Source: Methanosarcina sp. MTP4 (GTDB taxonomy: Archaea > Halobacteriota > Methanosarcinia > Methanosarcinales > Methanosarcinaceae). Taken from it: a DNA stretch of 64,000 bases. Within the stretch, counting starts at the first letter, position 1. Each line of letters starts with the position of its first letter. Both the position numbers and the translations under genes were made by a program. The notes under the pieces were generated by a model. The model was not told the origin of the DNA. It did not search any database and worked only from the letters and a program-made list of their open reading frames with translations. Of the stretch, positions 1 to 8,566 are shown in pieces. The stretch lies in the NCBI RefSeq assembly GCF_000970045.1, contig NZ_CP009505.1, positions 1,178,001 through 1,242,000 on the forward strand, in the 5' to 3' direction.

Positions 1-132
1 GTTTGCGTAGAGGACTGTCCCGTCAGTTTTCACCCTGATTACAGGGTTCGGGTTTTTTGCGGGAAATTGTTCTATCCACTTTCCTTCATCGCCGTTCTCT
101 TTCGTCTTTTCAGCGTTTTTTATGCTGGACAC
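1..132 (-). CDS. PAS-domain protein, N-terminal fragment (sensor kinase-like)
   Basis: The minus strand is open from a GTG at 132 off the left edge, giving 44 residues. The end of the fragment, with the run NPNPVIRVKTDGTVLYAN, is the typical opening of a PAS sensory domain (N-P-x-P-V-x-R-x-x-x-x-G-x-x-x-Y-x-N). Such domains in Methanosarcina usually sit in multi-PAS histidine kinases, but nothing beyond the PAS start is visible here, so the output domain is unknown. The frame is closed by a stop about 33 bases upstream of the GTG, and no strong ribosome binding site is seen. The true start could therefore lie in another frame, or the gene could be 5'-damaged. Confidence 0.45.
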   Translation of the reverse strand, partial: MSSIKNAEKTKENGDEGKWIEQFPAKNPNPVIRVKTDGTVLYAN

Positions 133-323
133 GTCCCGGGATTTGTTTTGATTCCTTCGGTTTTATTTGGGTTCAAGGTAGAATCAGTATTTGAAATAAT
201 ATTCGAATTTTCACTTTTTTAAGGTCTATTTGAATTAAAGCATTTTAATTTTGTGCTTTGAGTTTGTAACTTTATGTTCTATGTCTACCCTATGTACAGG
301 ACTATATATTAATATGAAATATC

Positions 324-735
324 TGAGCTTATGCCAAAATTTACTAAAATGCTTTAAAACGGTAAAAAAAGCTTAAGAATACTTATTTATCCAAAAAATT
401 ACATATAATGCTTTTAAATTAGTACTCCTCAAAATGCCGATTAAAAATTTTAATCATAAATACTTAATTTATGTTATATATAAATTTTAAATTGATATTT
501 AATATGATTTTTTATCATAGAATGTATAAAAATATACTTTTTTACTATGTTTGAAACTCCTATTTGCCCCTATTTTACTTATTAAACGATTAATACAACA
601 TCTAATTGCTATTATACCTTTATTTAGACATATAATTACTTTAAAAATGTTTAAAACAAATTTTTTCGGCAAATAATTTTTATTAGCCAATATTATTGGA
701 AACTAAGGAATTCTGTGAAAAATGGCATAAGCTCA
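324..735. repeat. 412-bp A/T-rich segment bounded by a perfect 13-bp inverted repeat (MITE-like)
   Basis: TGAGCTTATGCCA at 324-336 is repeated in exact inverted form at 723-735. The enclosed DNA is very A/T-rich and has no convincing gene. The 63-codon minus-strand frame at 499-690 is Lys/Ile/Asn-rich, has no ribosome binding site and looks like chance. Short non-coding DNA with terminal inverted repeats is the form of a miniature transposable element. No clear target-site duplication is seen, so this is inference. Confidence 0.35.
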
Positions 736-963
736 TCTCAACTCAAAATACTTTAACTCAAAATATCCTGAATATCTGCTAGAGTACAAACTAAAAGAAG
801 ACTCTTCACCATTTCCTGTAGTAAGACAAGTTTCAATCCAAGAATGCATCTGTTTTTGTGAGGTTACCCAAACAAAAAAGCGAGGAGCCAAAGATTGTAT
901 AAATTGTAAAAAACGGTACTTAATGCAAATCTGGTATTCTTTGGGAAAAATGAGAGTTGATTA
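736..963. other. Intergenic stretch without recognised features
   Basis: A/T-rich sequence between the inverted-repeat element and the 3' end of the tRNA gene. No gene, repeat array or clear promoter was seen on either strand. Confidence 0.5.
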
Positions 964-1035
964 TGGACTCGGCGGGATTTGAACCCGCGGCCTTTACGTT
1001 GCGAACGTAACGATCTTCCCCTGATCTACGAGCCC
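964..1035 (-). tRNA. tRNA-Ala (anticodon CGC)
   Basis: Read on the minus strand this folds as a full cloverleaf of 72 bases. It has a 7-bp acceptor stem (GGGCTCG with CGAGTCC, one G-U), a D arm with GATC/GATC, an anticodon stem TTACG/CGTAA around the loop TTCGCAA, and a T arm GCGGG-TTCAAAT-CCCGC. The anticodon CGC reads GCG, so the tRNA carries alanine. The discriminator base is A and CCA is not encoded. No intron is present. Confidence 0.95.
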
Positions 1036-1122
1036 TTTTCCGGAAAAAATGGGAAATGGGAACTGAAAAATTAAATATGTAAAGGACGGTTTTCCCGGGG
1101 AATATCCGGTTTTTCCGCACCT

Positions 1123-1392
1123 TTAGAGACGGCCGAGTTCCAGGATCTGGACGTTCTCTGCGCCGGGGACCTTTGAGAAAGCTTCTTCCACGGCTTCGGT
1201 TCCGCCTTCCTGGTCTCCGACAATTATGGTGATGATCAGGGCCTTTAATCCGAAGGCAACGGGTTCCTCTATGATTTCCCCGTATACTTCGACGCCTTCC
1301 GGAACTGCGGCTCTGAGCTTCTCTTTCAGCTCGTTAAGGTCGGTTTCAATGGTTTCCGGCATGACCTTCATTTTTGCTGCTACTTCGCCCAT
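1123..1392 (-). CDS. ef1b: Translation elongation factor aEF-1 beta
   Basis: An 89-residue protein matching the archaeal EF-1B beta family in full length (about 90 residues). This is the guanine-nucleotide exchange factor that reloads EF-1A with GTP during translation. Visible family features are the N-terminal KVMPE segment, the acidic middle, the conserved PVAFGLKAL segment and the C-terminal AFSKVPGAENVQI segment that contacts EF-1A. The start is set by GAGAGGAA seven bases before the ATG. It lies downstream of, and in the same direction as, the zinc-ribbon gene at 1510-1680, an arrangement common in archaea, so the two are probably co-transcribed. Confidence 0.95.
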   Translation of the reverse strand: MGEVAAKMKVMPETIETDLNELKEKLRAAVPEGVEVYGEIIEEPVAFGLKALIITIIVGDQEGGTEAVEEAFSKVPGAENVQILELGRL

Positions 1393-1509
1393 ATTATTCC
1401 TCTCAATTATATTAATCTGATCCGATTGATCTGTCTATTGTGTATATTTGCTTTTTCCATTTTCATGGGTGTATCCGAGGTTTTTGCCTTTTCGGGCTTT
1501 TTCCTCGAA

Positions 1510-1680
1510 TCAGGGTCCCTGGAATCCGCATTTCGGACAGGTGTAAACGTTGCCCTGTTGCCTGCAGCTGACACATCTTCCGACTTCGGCTCCGCACTTG
1601 GGGCAGGGGAACTTTACGTTGCCCTTTTCTTCCAGGCGGATACCACATGAGGTACAGTATTCAACTTTGTTTGGTGACAT
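1510..1680 (-). CDS. Small zinc-ribbon protein upstream of aEF-1 beta
   Basis: A 56-residue protein with four Cys pairs: CTSCG, CPKCG, CVSC and CPKCG. Together they form two zinc ribbons, as in the small archaeal zinc-finger family (HVO_2753-like) that often precedes the EF-1 beta gene. A nucleic-acid or ribosome-linked role is inferred from family and context only. An ATG four codons upstream (1692) is also open. The internal ATG at 1680 is preferred because GGAG sits seven bases before it and because a TATA-like box at 1698-1710 would place transcription start near 1680. Confidence 0.85.
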   Translation of the reverse strand: MSPNKVEYCTSCGIRLEEKGNVKFPCPKCGAEVGRCVSCRQQGNVYTCPKCGFQGP

Positions 1681-1697
1681 TTTATTCTCCATATCGA

Positions 1698-1710
1698 TTT
1701 ATTAATATAG
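1698..1710 (-). promoter_or_regulatory. TATA-like box for the zinc-ribbon/aEF-1 beta operon
   Basis: On the minus strand the run CTATATTAATAAA lies about 25 bases before the ATG at 1680. With usual archaeal spacing this gives a very short or absent leader. Confidence 0.4.
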
Positions 1711-1871
1711 TGAGCTTGTAACGAATTTCCAGTGAAAGAGCACCAGCCTCATGCACCATGTCCTGCTTTTCCGGCACCTGTGATAGGCCTGTGCATCCTG
1801 TGAGTTGAACAGAAACAATGCTTTCTGGATACGGCTTGCTTCTTTTCCACTACTCATATACAATATCCGAT

Positions 1872-2690
1872 TTAAATATTCCCCTTTACCCACGTTCCCA
1901 GCACAGGCCTCCCGTACACCGCCAGAAGCACCCTTTCCGGATATTTCCCGTTTACAATCATGCAATCCATTCTGTTTTTCAGGAGGAATTCCGGAAGTGC
2001 CCTGTCGGTACAGCTTGTTCCGGTACAGCTCGTCCCGGTTGATGCCAGGGCAGGGGCGGAAATCTCTCTTACAAGTTCCCCTTCCAGGAAAACCCCGTCC
2101 ACGTCCGTGACCTTTACGAAGCGAGCGCCCGTTTGGTGTGCGACCCATGCCGCAATCGTGTCCGAGGTCACGTCCCAGGAATGGGGCAGAGGGTCTTCGG
2201 CTTTCAGGAGTCCGTAGGGGAAGAAGATAGAAACCTCGGAGGGCGGGTTCTTTATTGAGTGTGTGGCCGCAGCCCTGCTTTTGTCGAGAAGGCAGCAGGC
2301 GTACTGCTCCATCCCGAGCACCGCCATCCAGTGGGATGCATCTGCCCCAAGCCCGAACGTCCTGTCTGCCTCCCTCACCGCATCCGCAAAGATTCCCCCT
2401 CCCGGCACGATAAGTATGCACTCAGGGCATGTATCGGAACTATCTTCTCCAGATCTGCCTCTCACGGAAGCTTCCTTTTCCCGGTTGTTTTCTTCCTTTC
2501 CGGAGGCTACCTTTTCAGAGGCTACCTTTTCAGAGGCTACCTTTTCAGAGGCTACCTTTTCAGAGGCTACCTTTCCGAAGGTTTCCTTTTCCTGAGCAAA
2601 CCCTCCCGGAGCAAACTCTTCAACTAGCCTGTCAATTATTCCGGGGGCTTCCCTGATCAGGCTTCCACCCAGTTTGACGACCACTCTCAT
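1872..2690 (-). CDS. mfnE: Methanofuran biosynthesis kinase MfnE (amino-acid-kinase family)
   Basis: A 272-residue amino-acid-kinase-fold protein. It opens with RVVVKLGGSL (phosphate-binding start), has a second glycine loop IVPGGGIFADAVRE, and later DVTSDTIAAW and KVTDVDGVF, which shape the nucleotide site. In methanogens this family member phosphorylates 5-(aminomethyl)-3-furanmethanol phosphate to the diphosphate used in methanofuran synthesis. The assignment rests on family features and on the adjacent mfnF and mfnD genes. It is odd in carrying a run of five VASEK-type pentapeptides plus a charged Glu/Lys/Arg/Ser-rich stretch (about residues 37-77) between the first helix and the second glycine loop. 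This looks like an expanded surface loop and not part of the catalytic core. Confidence 0.8.
   Translation of the reverse strand: MRVVVKLGGSLIREAPGIIDRLVEEFAPGGFAQEKETFGKVASEKVASEKVASEKVASEKVASGKEENNREKEASVRGRSGEDSSDTCPECILIVPGGGIFADAVREADRTFGLGADASHWMAVLGMEQYACCLLDKSRAAATHSIKNPPSEVSIFFPYGLLKAEDPLPHSWDVTSDTIAAWVAHQTGARFVKVTDVDGVFLEGELVREISAPALASTGTSCTGTSCTDRALPEFLLKNRMDCMIVNGKYPERVLLAVYGRPVLGTWVKGNI
2504..2578 (-). repeat. Five 15-bp tandem repeats inside mfnE
   Basis: Five head-to-tail copies of AGGCTACCTTTTCAG (plus-strand reading); the last copy is slightly diverged. The unit is a multiple of three, so the frame is kept and the repeats encode VASEK pentapeptides. The first four copies are nearly identical, which points to recent slippage expansion. 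Confidence 0.95.
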
Positions 2691-2768
2691 ATTTACCCGC
2701 CTTCTGGCTGCATTGTATATTGCTTTTGTTATTGCTTTTGTTATGGCTCTTACAGACGTATCTTCAAG

Positions 2769-3752
2769 TTATGCCTTCTCGGAATCAAGCAGGCGAGCGG
2801 CTGCGTAAGCTGGAAATACTTTTGAAATTTCCTCGCCCCAGTGCCCTGCAACAGAGACGCATTCAAAGCCGAGCCTCTCTGCGGCTTCCCTTATCATGAA
2901 TTCCCCTAGCCCCGCGGCTGCAATCCTCCGGACCCCGTTCTTTTCCGCGACTTCAAAAATCGCTTCTGCCAGGAGAGATACCTGTTTTTCCTTTACCTGC
3001 CTGGCCATCTCGAGGATGTCTTCTTCCCTGATTTCGGAAAGGTCCGCACAGATCACCCGGGCGAGTCTCCGCATTGCATCGGTCCTGTTCCTGCCCGCTC
3101 CGTCCGCGGTCTCACAGGTGAACTGGTCTTCCCTGATTTCCCCGAGCAGGAGGTAGGCGTCTGCAGTGGTTGCGAAGAGTTCGGAGGAGGTCCGGCAGTA
3201 GCCTTCTTCAAGTTTTACTTTCTCCAGGAGAGCTGCAAGGTTTGTCCTGAGGGTGCCCGCGTATACGAGCTCGCTCCGGAGCAGCCTTGAAAAGTCCGTG
3301 TGCCCTGCCCTGTGTTCTCCTGCAATTATGGGGATGATGTCGCTAGTGGTGCTTCCCACGTCCACGAAAATGCAGTCTCCAAGTTCCTTCCCGATCAGCC
3401 GGGCTGAAGCCGCCCAGTTTGCAGCTGCAAGTTCCCGGAGCCCTTCGCTTTCCTGCCGGAACCTTCCTTTGCTGTTGACGTAAGAGCATTTCCCGGGCCC
3501 GAATGCGGCGTCTACTGCTTCCATTATGAAGCTGATGCCCTGTTCTTTATCTTCAAAACAGTCCGCAAGCTCCCCTGTCATTACCACGGCAACTTTTTCG
3601 GGGCGGAGACGCTCTGCAATCTCCTTTAAAACCCCGGGAAGTTGCGTATTTTTCCAGAGGGGTAGGTAGTGCAGTTCCACAACTGTCCCGTCCGAGGAAG
3701 CAAGTTTGGTATTTGCTCCTCCGATATCAAGCCCGATAACCTTTGATTTCAT
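2769..3752 (-). CDS. mfnF: Methanofuran biosynthesis protein MfnF (ASKHA fold)
   Basis: A 327-residue protein of the sugar-kinase/hydantoinase-like group long annotated as an H4MPT-linked C1-transfer protein. It has since been assigned as MfnF, which joins the furan diphosphate to gamma-glutamyltyramine. Visible features are a phosphate-1 motif GLDIGGANTKLA at the N terminus, a second phosphate motif VDVGSTTSDIIPI near residue 130, and an adenosine motif AAAGLGEFMI near the C terminus. The start at 3752 is chosen because the homologous region begins there and AAGGGATCA precedes it. The same frame stays open upstream for more than 200 codons, but that part is only a shadow of mfnD. The gap to mfnD is 14 bp and the gap to mfnE is 78 bp. 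Confidence 0.85.
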   Translation of the reverse strand: MKSKVIGLDIGGANTKLASSDGTVVELHYLPLWKNTQLPGVLKEIAERLRPEKVAVVMTGELADCFEDKEQGISFIMEAVDAAFGPGKCSYVNSKGRFRQESEGLRELAAANWAASARLIGKELGDCIFVDVGSTTSDIIPIIAGEHRAGHTDFSRLLRSELVYAGTLRTNLAALLEKVKLEEGYCRTSSELFATTADAYLLLGEIREDQFTCETADGAGRNRTDAMRRLARVICADLSEIREEDILEMARQVKEKQVSLLAEAIFEVAEKNGVRRIAAAGLGEFMIREAAERLGFECVSVAGHWGEEISKVFPAYAAARLLDSEKA

Positions 3753-3766
3753 CTTGATCCCTTTTT

Positions 3767-4738
3767 TTAATTTTGTCCGAAGATTTCTCCGAGCATGTCT
3801 TTTGAAAAGCGGTATTCTCCCTCGATGTGTACCGAATCGGGAAGCCCTCCGAATTTGTTCTTCAGGAGCAGGTCCCCTATTTCCTCTTTCATGACCCGTC
3901 TGATCCCGAAAAGTGAGGCTGTGGGCCTCGGGTTTACATCTACAACGTAAGGATGGTCCGCAAGCACGATATCCACTCCCACATACCCCGAACAGTTCAG
4001 GCAGCTTGCTGCGGAAACTGCGGTTTCGACCAGTTCGGTTTTTCTCGAGGTTTCGTAGGGGGTAAGGCTGCCGTTGTATTTTATGCCGGACTTTGCTCCT
4101 TCTTCCTTTTCTTTTCCGGCTTTCCCGGATACGCATTTTTGCGTCCCGAATTCGATGAACTGCCGGTTTACCGTGAGGGGGAGCGGTTTTTCTCCCGCGA
4201 CAAGGCTTACGCTCAGGTGCATGCCTTCGATGTACTCGCTTGCAATGACCTTCTCCCCAGGCTCGAATTTCCGGACGAGGTAAGTCTCTTCGGCTCCGCA
4301 GCCGAATCTCGGCTTTATTACGTACTGCCTCCCTTCCTCCGGTTCTGCCGCAAGCCCCGGAGCTCCTATCCCGGCATTCAGCAGGGATTCCGTGCACCGG
4401 AGTTTGTCCGCGCAGCATGCTGCGGATTCCGGGGAACAGCCCAGGTTTGTAGTGTTTTCTTCAAGGAGCCTGTTCAGTTCCGGGAGCATCTCGTCCGGGG
4501 CGATCAACAGCCCTGCATCGCACTCTCCTGCCTTTTTCTCAATAACCTGAAGGAAGTTTTCAGCCGTGGACTCGATAGCTGTGCCTGCGCAGATCCTGGT
4601 GCTGGCAGTCGGGTAGTACACTTCGTGCCCCAAACGGGCAAAGCTTTCCGAAAGGGTCTTGAGCATTGCTGCCCCCTCCGGGATCAGGGACTTCTCGACG
4701 TCCGTACCGACGGCAAATTCTGCGATCAGGATTTTCAT
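3767..4738 (-). CDS. mfnD: Tyramine--L-glutamate ligase MfnD (ATP-grasp)
   Basis: A 323-residue ATP-grasp protein, first gene of the mfnD-F-E operon. In methanofuran synthesis MfnD links glutamate to tyramine through a gamma-amide bond. Visible ATP-grasp features are YVIKPRFGCGAEE (nucleotide-binding lysine and glycine-rich loop), the hinge VIASEYIEGMHLSVS, and the metal-binding end GYVGVDIVL...YVVDVNPRPTAS with the D...N pair. The ATG at 4738 has no purine-rich sequence before it. A TATA-like box sits about 25 bases upstream, so the message is probably leaderless. Confidence 0.85.
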   Translation of the reverse strand: MKILIAEFAVGTDVEKSLIPEGAAMLKTLSESFARLGHEVYYPTASTRICAGTAIESTAENFLQVIEKKAGECDAGLLIAPDEMLPELNRLLEENTTNLGCSPESAACCADKLRCTESLLNAGIGAPGLAAEPEEGRQYVIKPRFGCGAEETYLVRKFEPGEKVIASEYIEGMHLSVSLVAGEKPLPLTVNRQFIEFGTQKCVSGKAGKEKEEGAKSGIKYNGSLTPYETSRKTELVETAVSAASCLNCSGYVGVDIVLADHPYVVDVNPRPTASLFGIRRVMKEEIGDLLLKNKFGGLPDSVHIEGEYRFSKDMLGEIFGQN

Positions 4739-4759
4739 CGGAAAGGAAAAACCCGGTCA

Positions 4760-4770
4760 TTTTATATTAC
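4760..4770 (-). promoter_or_regulatory. TATA-like box of the mfn operon
   Basis: GTAATATAAAA on the minus strand is centred about 26 bases upstream of the mfnD ATG. This is the spacing expected between an archaeal TATA box and the transcription start, which predicts a leaderless mRNA. Confidence 0.45.
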
Positions 4771-5008
4771 TGTTTGTTCTGTTCCATTGCTTGCCTCCCT
4801 ACCTCGGGATCGAACCGCCGGGAAGGTAAAAAAGACCTGGGTTGTTGAGAAAGTAAGAAGACCGGGGTTGTAGGGAACTTTTTGAAAATTTGGAAAATTT
4901 TGGATTTCCGGGAAGGTTCAGAAGATATAATAAGGAGATAAGCTAAAAATGAAAGTGAGCTCTTAATTGGCTGGATGTGAGTAAAAAATGGTGAGCCGTA
5001 AGTAAACC

Positions 5009-5026
5009 TTTTATATAATTTATATA
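5009..5026 (+). promoter_or_regulatory. TATA-like box before the membrane-protein gene
   Basis: TTTTATATAATTTATATA lies about 45-55 bases before the GTG at 5067, allowing a leader of roughly 20-25 bases. Confidence 0.4.
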
Positions 5027-5066
5027 GTTTATATTCAGGAAGCTATACTTTATAAAACTTCAAAGG

Positions 5067-5510
5067 GTGCCTGGTAATATAAGTAGCAAAAATTCTGATT
5101 CTCCCTCGGTATTCGAGAACCCTTTTGTCAAGACTCTCTCTGTCTCGGTCCTTATGGGGATCTTTCTGGTTGACATGGGGCTCGGGCTTTTTGAGATTTT
5201 TTTAACTAAGGCAAGTCCCCTGCCTCTCGCACTCGTACTTCTGATCTTTGCGATAATGTTTATTGCCGGTATGGTCTTTTATGAACGGCACGGGATGGAC
5301 CCCATAGGGTCTCTGATAGGGGGTGGAATTGCGGGTTTCGGGCTTTCTTTCGTGCTCGTATCTCTTGTCGGGGGCGTACAGTTTGCCCTTGGAGGAGGAA
5401 TTTCATCTCTGGGATGGGAACAGGTAACTTCGGCAGTTGCCGCTTCAATGGTCGCAAGTGTGGTAATGCTTAAAATACTCTCTTACAAACTTGAGGACCG
5501 CTTTTACTGA
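5067..5510 (+). CDS. Four-helix membrane protein of unknown function
   Basis: A 147-residue protein with a short polar N terminus and about four hydrophobic helices (near residues 21-47, 48-67, 77-103 and 110-135), several glycine-rich. It ends in a charged KLEDRFY tail. No known domain was recognised. GTG 5067 is the first start codon after the TATA-like box; purine-rich bases before it are weak, so an internal ATG is possible. It stands alone between the divergent mfn operon and grpE and has its own promoter. Its proximity to the heat-shock genes is not evidence of a shared role. Confidence 0.7.
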   Translation: MPGNISSKNSDSPSVFENPFVKTLSVSVLMGIFLVDMGLGLFEIFLTKASPLPLALVLLIFAIMFIAGMVFYERHGMDPIGSLIGGGIAGFGLSFVLVSLVGGVQFALGGGISSLGWEQVTSAVAASMVASVVMLKILSYKLEDRFY

Positions 5511-5559
5511 TTTTTCTTTTTTCTTATTTTTTCCTGATGAAACGCTTTTTTTCATACGT

Positions 5560-5575
5560 AAACTATTTATAGAAT
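5560..5575 (+). promoter_or_regulatory. TATA-like box before grpE
   Basis: The run AACTATTTATAGAATT lies about 55-70 bases upstream of the candidate grpE starts. Confidence 0.35.
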
Positions 5576-5637
5576 TACAAACAATCACAGATCATGACGA
5601 GCGAAACCGTTAACATTTTTTAATGGGGATACTGCAA

Positions 5638-6243
5638 ATGAAAAAACCTGGTAAAAAAGAAAATAAGGGCTCCGGAAAGGAAGAATCCCGGCTGGATTCT
5701 GAGAGTTCCGGGGCAACAGAGCAAAGTCCAGGAGATGAATCTGAAGCCTCCGGGGCTGAAATAAGTGCTTATGCCGCCTGCAGGGAAGAAAATTATATGC
5801 TCAGGGACCAGCTTTCCCGCCTTGCAGCTGACTTTGATAATTTCAGGAAGCGGAGCGCCCGTCAGATGGAGGAATACCGGAAAACCGTGCTTGAGAAAGT
5901 TTTGCTTGACTTCCTCGAGGTTTCTGATAACTTCGAACGGGCCCTGAAGTCCTCCGGATCTACGGAGGATATGGCTTCGGTTATAAACGGGCTTGAGCAG
6001 CTTTCCAGGCAGTTTGACTCGGTTCTGGAAAAGCACGGGCTTGAAAAAATCGAGTGTGAAAAAGCCGTAGAATTTGACCCTTACAAGCACGAAGCCGTGC
6101 AGCATGTGGAGACTTTAGAAATTCCCGACAACACGGTATTCCAGGTCTACAAGTCCGGGTATGCTCTGGACTCAAAGGTTATCAGGCCTGCCATGGTCTC
6201 TGTGGCCCGGAACCCCGGTGATAAAGAGCCCAAAGAAGAATAA
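5638..6243 (+). CDS. grpE: Co-chaperone GrpE (DnaK nucleotide exchange factor)
   Basis: GrpE opens the nucleotide pocket of DnaK to release ADP. The protein has a charged, low-complexity N terminus (about 45 residues), then the long coiled-coil helix LRDQLSRLAADFDNFRKRS typical of the family. It ends with the beta domain, including FDPYKHEAVQHVET and the closing KVIRPAMVSVARNP. An in-frame ATG at 5623 would add five residues; 5638 is preferred because GGGGAT precedes it at usable spacing. It comes before dnaK and dnaJ in the bacterial order. This chaperone set is known to have reached Methanosarcina from bacteria. Confidence 0.93.
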   Translation: MKKPGKKENKGSGKEESRLDSESSGATEQSPGDESEASGAEISAYAACREENYMLRDQLSRLAADFDNFRKRSARQMEEYRKTVLEKVLLDFLEVSDNFERALKSSGSTEDMASVINGLEQLSRQFDSVLEKHGLEKIECEKAVEFDPYKHEAVQHVETLEIPDNTVFQVYKSGYALDSKVIRPAMVSVARNPGDKEPKEE

Positions 6244-6582
6244 GCACTCTTACGGGTCATAAGTACCTCTATTGATTAATATTACCTCGGTGGGTTACTT
6301 ATAATTTCTACAGGTCAATAAGCCTCTTCAGGAGGCATTATAACTCTCCCGAGGACAAGTTCAAAAGCCTATTGTCCGGGTTTTGCCTAATCCCTGGCCA
6401 AAAAGCTGAATGGGTCAAAAAGCTGAATCAGGCTCTTTATCCCCCTAAGCTGGGCTTCACATATATACGAAGCATAATACTAAGAATAAAATGCTTAGAT
6501 TTACAGTTCAATTTTACAAATTCAGATTAAACCAATACACATTAAAGACATCTTTAAGTTAGCTAATTTATGGTGATATAAT
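6244..6582 (+). other. grpE-dnaK spacer (dnaK leader region)
   Basis: A 339-bp gap, so dnaK probably has its own promoter. A TATA-like CACATATATACG lies near 6459-6470. A short hairpin GCCTC-TTCAG-GAGGC lies near 6321-6335. AAAAAGCTGAAT occurs twice near 6400-6426. No bacterial CIRCE-type inverted repeat was seen. Confidence 0.45.
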
Positions 6583-8445
6583 ATGGCGAAAATACTGGGC
6601 ATAGACCTTGGTACAACCAACTCCTGTATGGCTGTGATGGAAGGCGGAGAAGCTGTTGTAATTCCCAACGCAGAAGGCGGTAGGACCACACCTTCGGTAG
6701 TCGGTTTTTCAAAGAAAGGGGAAAAGCTTGTAGGTCAGGTTGCAAAACGGCAGGCCGTTTCAAATCCCGACAACACGGTCAGCTCCATCAAAAGGCACAT
6801 GGGAGATGCAAACCACATGGTGTCCCTTCATGGAAAGGAATACTCTCCGCAGGAAATTTCCGCAATGATCCTTCAGAAGCTCAGGAACGATGCCGAAGCT
6901 TACCTCGGGGAAGATATCAAGCAGGCTGTAATTACCGTTCCCGCTTATTTCAACGATGCCCAGAGGCAGGCCACAAAGGATGCAGGGCAGATTGCGGGTC
7001 TCGAAGTCTTAAGGATCATCAACGAACCTACGGCAGCTTCTCTCGCCTACGGGCTTGACAAAGGGGATGTGGACCAGAAAATCCTTGTCTACGACCTGGG
7101 CGGGGGAACCTTTGATGTTTCCATCCTTGAACTTGGGGGCGGGGTCTTCGAAGTCAAGTCAACCAGCGGAGACACCCGCCTTGGTGGAGATGACTTCGAC
7201 CAGAGGATCATAAATTACCTGCTCACAGAGTTCAAGAAGACCGAAGGAATCGACCTCTCCAAAGATAAGGCCGTGCTCCAGCGCTTAAAGGACGCTGCAG
7301 AGAAGGCCAAGATAGAACTCTCCGGGGTTGCCAGCACCAATGTGAACCTTCCCTTCCTGACCGTAGGGCCGGACGGCGATCCCAAGCACCTGGACGTTGA
7401 CCTGACAAGGGCACAGTTCCAGAAGATGACTGAAGACCTCCTGGAAAAGACTCTCGTGTCCATGCGTCAGGCCCTCAGTGATTCCAAATCTACTCCCAGC
7501 GACATTGAAAAGGTAATCCTCATCGGAGGGGCAACCAGAATGCCTGCTGTCGTCGAACTTGTAGAAAACTTCACTGGAAAGAAGCCTTACAAGAACATCA
7601 ACCCTGACGAAGCCGTTGCCGTCGGAGCAGCTATTCAGGCAGGAGTGCTTGGCGGGGAGGTCAAGGATGTCCTTCTGCTCGACGTAAGTCCCCTTACCCT
7701 CGGTATCGAAACTCTCGGGGGTATTTCCACTCCGCTTATCGAGAGAAACACCACAATCCCAACAAAGAAGAGTCAGATTTTCTCAACTGCTGCTGACAGC
7801 CAGCCCTCTGTAGAAATCCACGTCCTGCAGGGAGAACGTGGGATTGCTGCCGAAAACAAGACTCTTGGCCGCTTTATTCTGGACGGTATACCCCCTGCTC
7901 CGAGAGGCATGCCCCAGATCGAAGTTACCTTTGACATTGATGCAAATGGGATCTTGCATGTGAATGCAAAGGACCTCGGGACTGGAAAAGAACAGTCCAT
8001 CTCCATCAAGAAACCGGGCGGACTCTCCGATGAAGAGATCGACCGCATGGTCAGGGATGCGGAACTGCACGCCGAAGAGGATAAAAAGAGAAAAGAAGAT
8101 GTCGAAACCCGTAACAATGCCGAAAGCCTGATCAACGCTTCGGAAAAGACCCTCAAAGAAGCCGAAGATATGGCGACGGAAGAGCAGAAGACAAAGATCA
8201 ACGCTGCAATTGAGGACCTTAAGAAAGCCCTTGAAGGCGAAGATATGGAGGACATAAAGGCAAAGACCGAAGCCCTCCAGGAAGCCGTTTATGAGGTCTC
8301 CGCACTGCTCTACCAGAAGGCTCAGGAAGCGGCAGCTGCACAGGCGCAGGAAGCAGGCGAAGCAGGTCCTTCAGACGCGAAAGGTCCGGAGGACACGGTT
8401 GTTGACGCTGACTATGAAGTTGTCGACGACGAGAAGAAAGCGTAA
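6583..8445 (+). CDS. dnaK: Hsp70 chaperone DnaK
   Basis: A 620-residue full-length DnaK. ATPase-domain signatures are [12 protein letters not shown] at the N terminus, [14 protein letters not shown] near residue 170 and [17 protein letters not shown] near residue 310. The linker [16 protein letters not shown] is followed by the substrate-binding domain with [19 protein letters not shown]. The C-terminal lid ends in an Ala/Gln-rich stretch and the acidic tail [13 protein letters not shown], like bacterial DnaK. It works with GrpE and DnaJ in folding and in protection from aggregation in the cytoplasm. The bacterial-type sequence fits the known lateral origin in methanosarcinas. Confidence 0.98.
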   Translation: MAKILGIDLGTTNSCMAVMEGGEAVVIPNAEGGRTTPSVVGFSKKGEKLVGQVAKRQAVSNPDNTVSSIKRHMGDANHMVSLHGKEYSPQEISAMILQKLRNDAEAYLGEDIKQAVITVPAYFNDAQRQATKDAGQIAGLEVLRIINEPTAASLAYGLDKGDVDQKILVYDLGGGTFDVSILELGGGVFEVKSTSGDTRLGGDDFDQRIINYLLTEFKKTEGIDLSKDKAVLQRLKDAAEKAKIELSGVASTNVNLPFLTVGPDGDPKHLDVDLTRAQFQKMTEDLLEKTLVSMRQALSDSKSTPSDIEKVILIGGATRMPAVVELVENFTGKKPYKNINPDEAVAVGAAIQAGVLGGEVKDVLLLDVSPLTLGIETLGGISTPLIERNTTIPTKKSQIFSTAADSQPSVEIHVLQGERGIAAENKTLGRFILDGIPPAPRGMPQIEVTFDIDANGILHVNAKDLGTGKEQSISIKKPGGLSDEEIDRMVRDAELHAEEDKKRKEDVETRNNAESLINASEKTLKEAEDMATEEQKTKINAAIEDLKKALEGEDMEDIKAKTEALQEAVYEVSALLYQKAQEAAAAQAQEAGEAGPSDAKGPEDTVVDADYEVVDDEKKA

Positions 8446-8566
8446 AGGGTAAATAAAAACGAATTACAGTAATTAAAACAAACTTTGATAGTATCAGGCC
8501 GGACCGGTAAGCTGCAGCCCCCGGTTCCGGCATTCTTTATCTTTTTTAACATAACAGGGAATCTTG

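Noticed and set aside
499-690. 63-codon minus-strand frame
   Set aside because: Lys/Ile/Asn-rich translation of A/T-rich DNA, no ribosome binding site and no family pattern; it lies inside the inverted-repeat element.
1702-2421. 239-codon minus-strand frame overlapping mfnE
   Set aside because: Another frame of mfnE on the same strand, rich in Gly/Arg/Cys with no domain features.
2769-4418. 549-codon frame including mfnF
   Set aside because: Only the part from 3752 matches the family and has a ribosome binding site; the upstream part is Arg-rich shadow translation of mfnD.
3953-4873. 306-codon plus-strand frame
   Set aside because: Shadow antisense to mfnD, with Cys/Phe/Arg-rich composition and no family pattern.
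6244-6582. CIRCE-type heat-shock operator before dnaK
   Set aside because: No matching 9-bp inverted repeat was found, only a short hairpin, and HrcA control is not expected in archaea.
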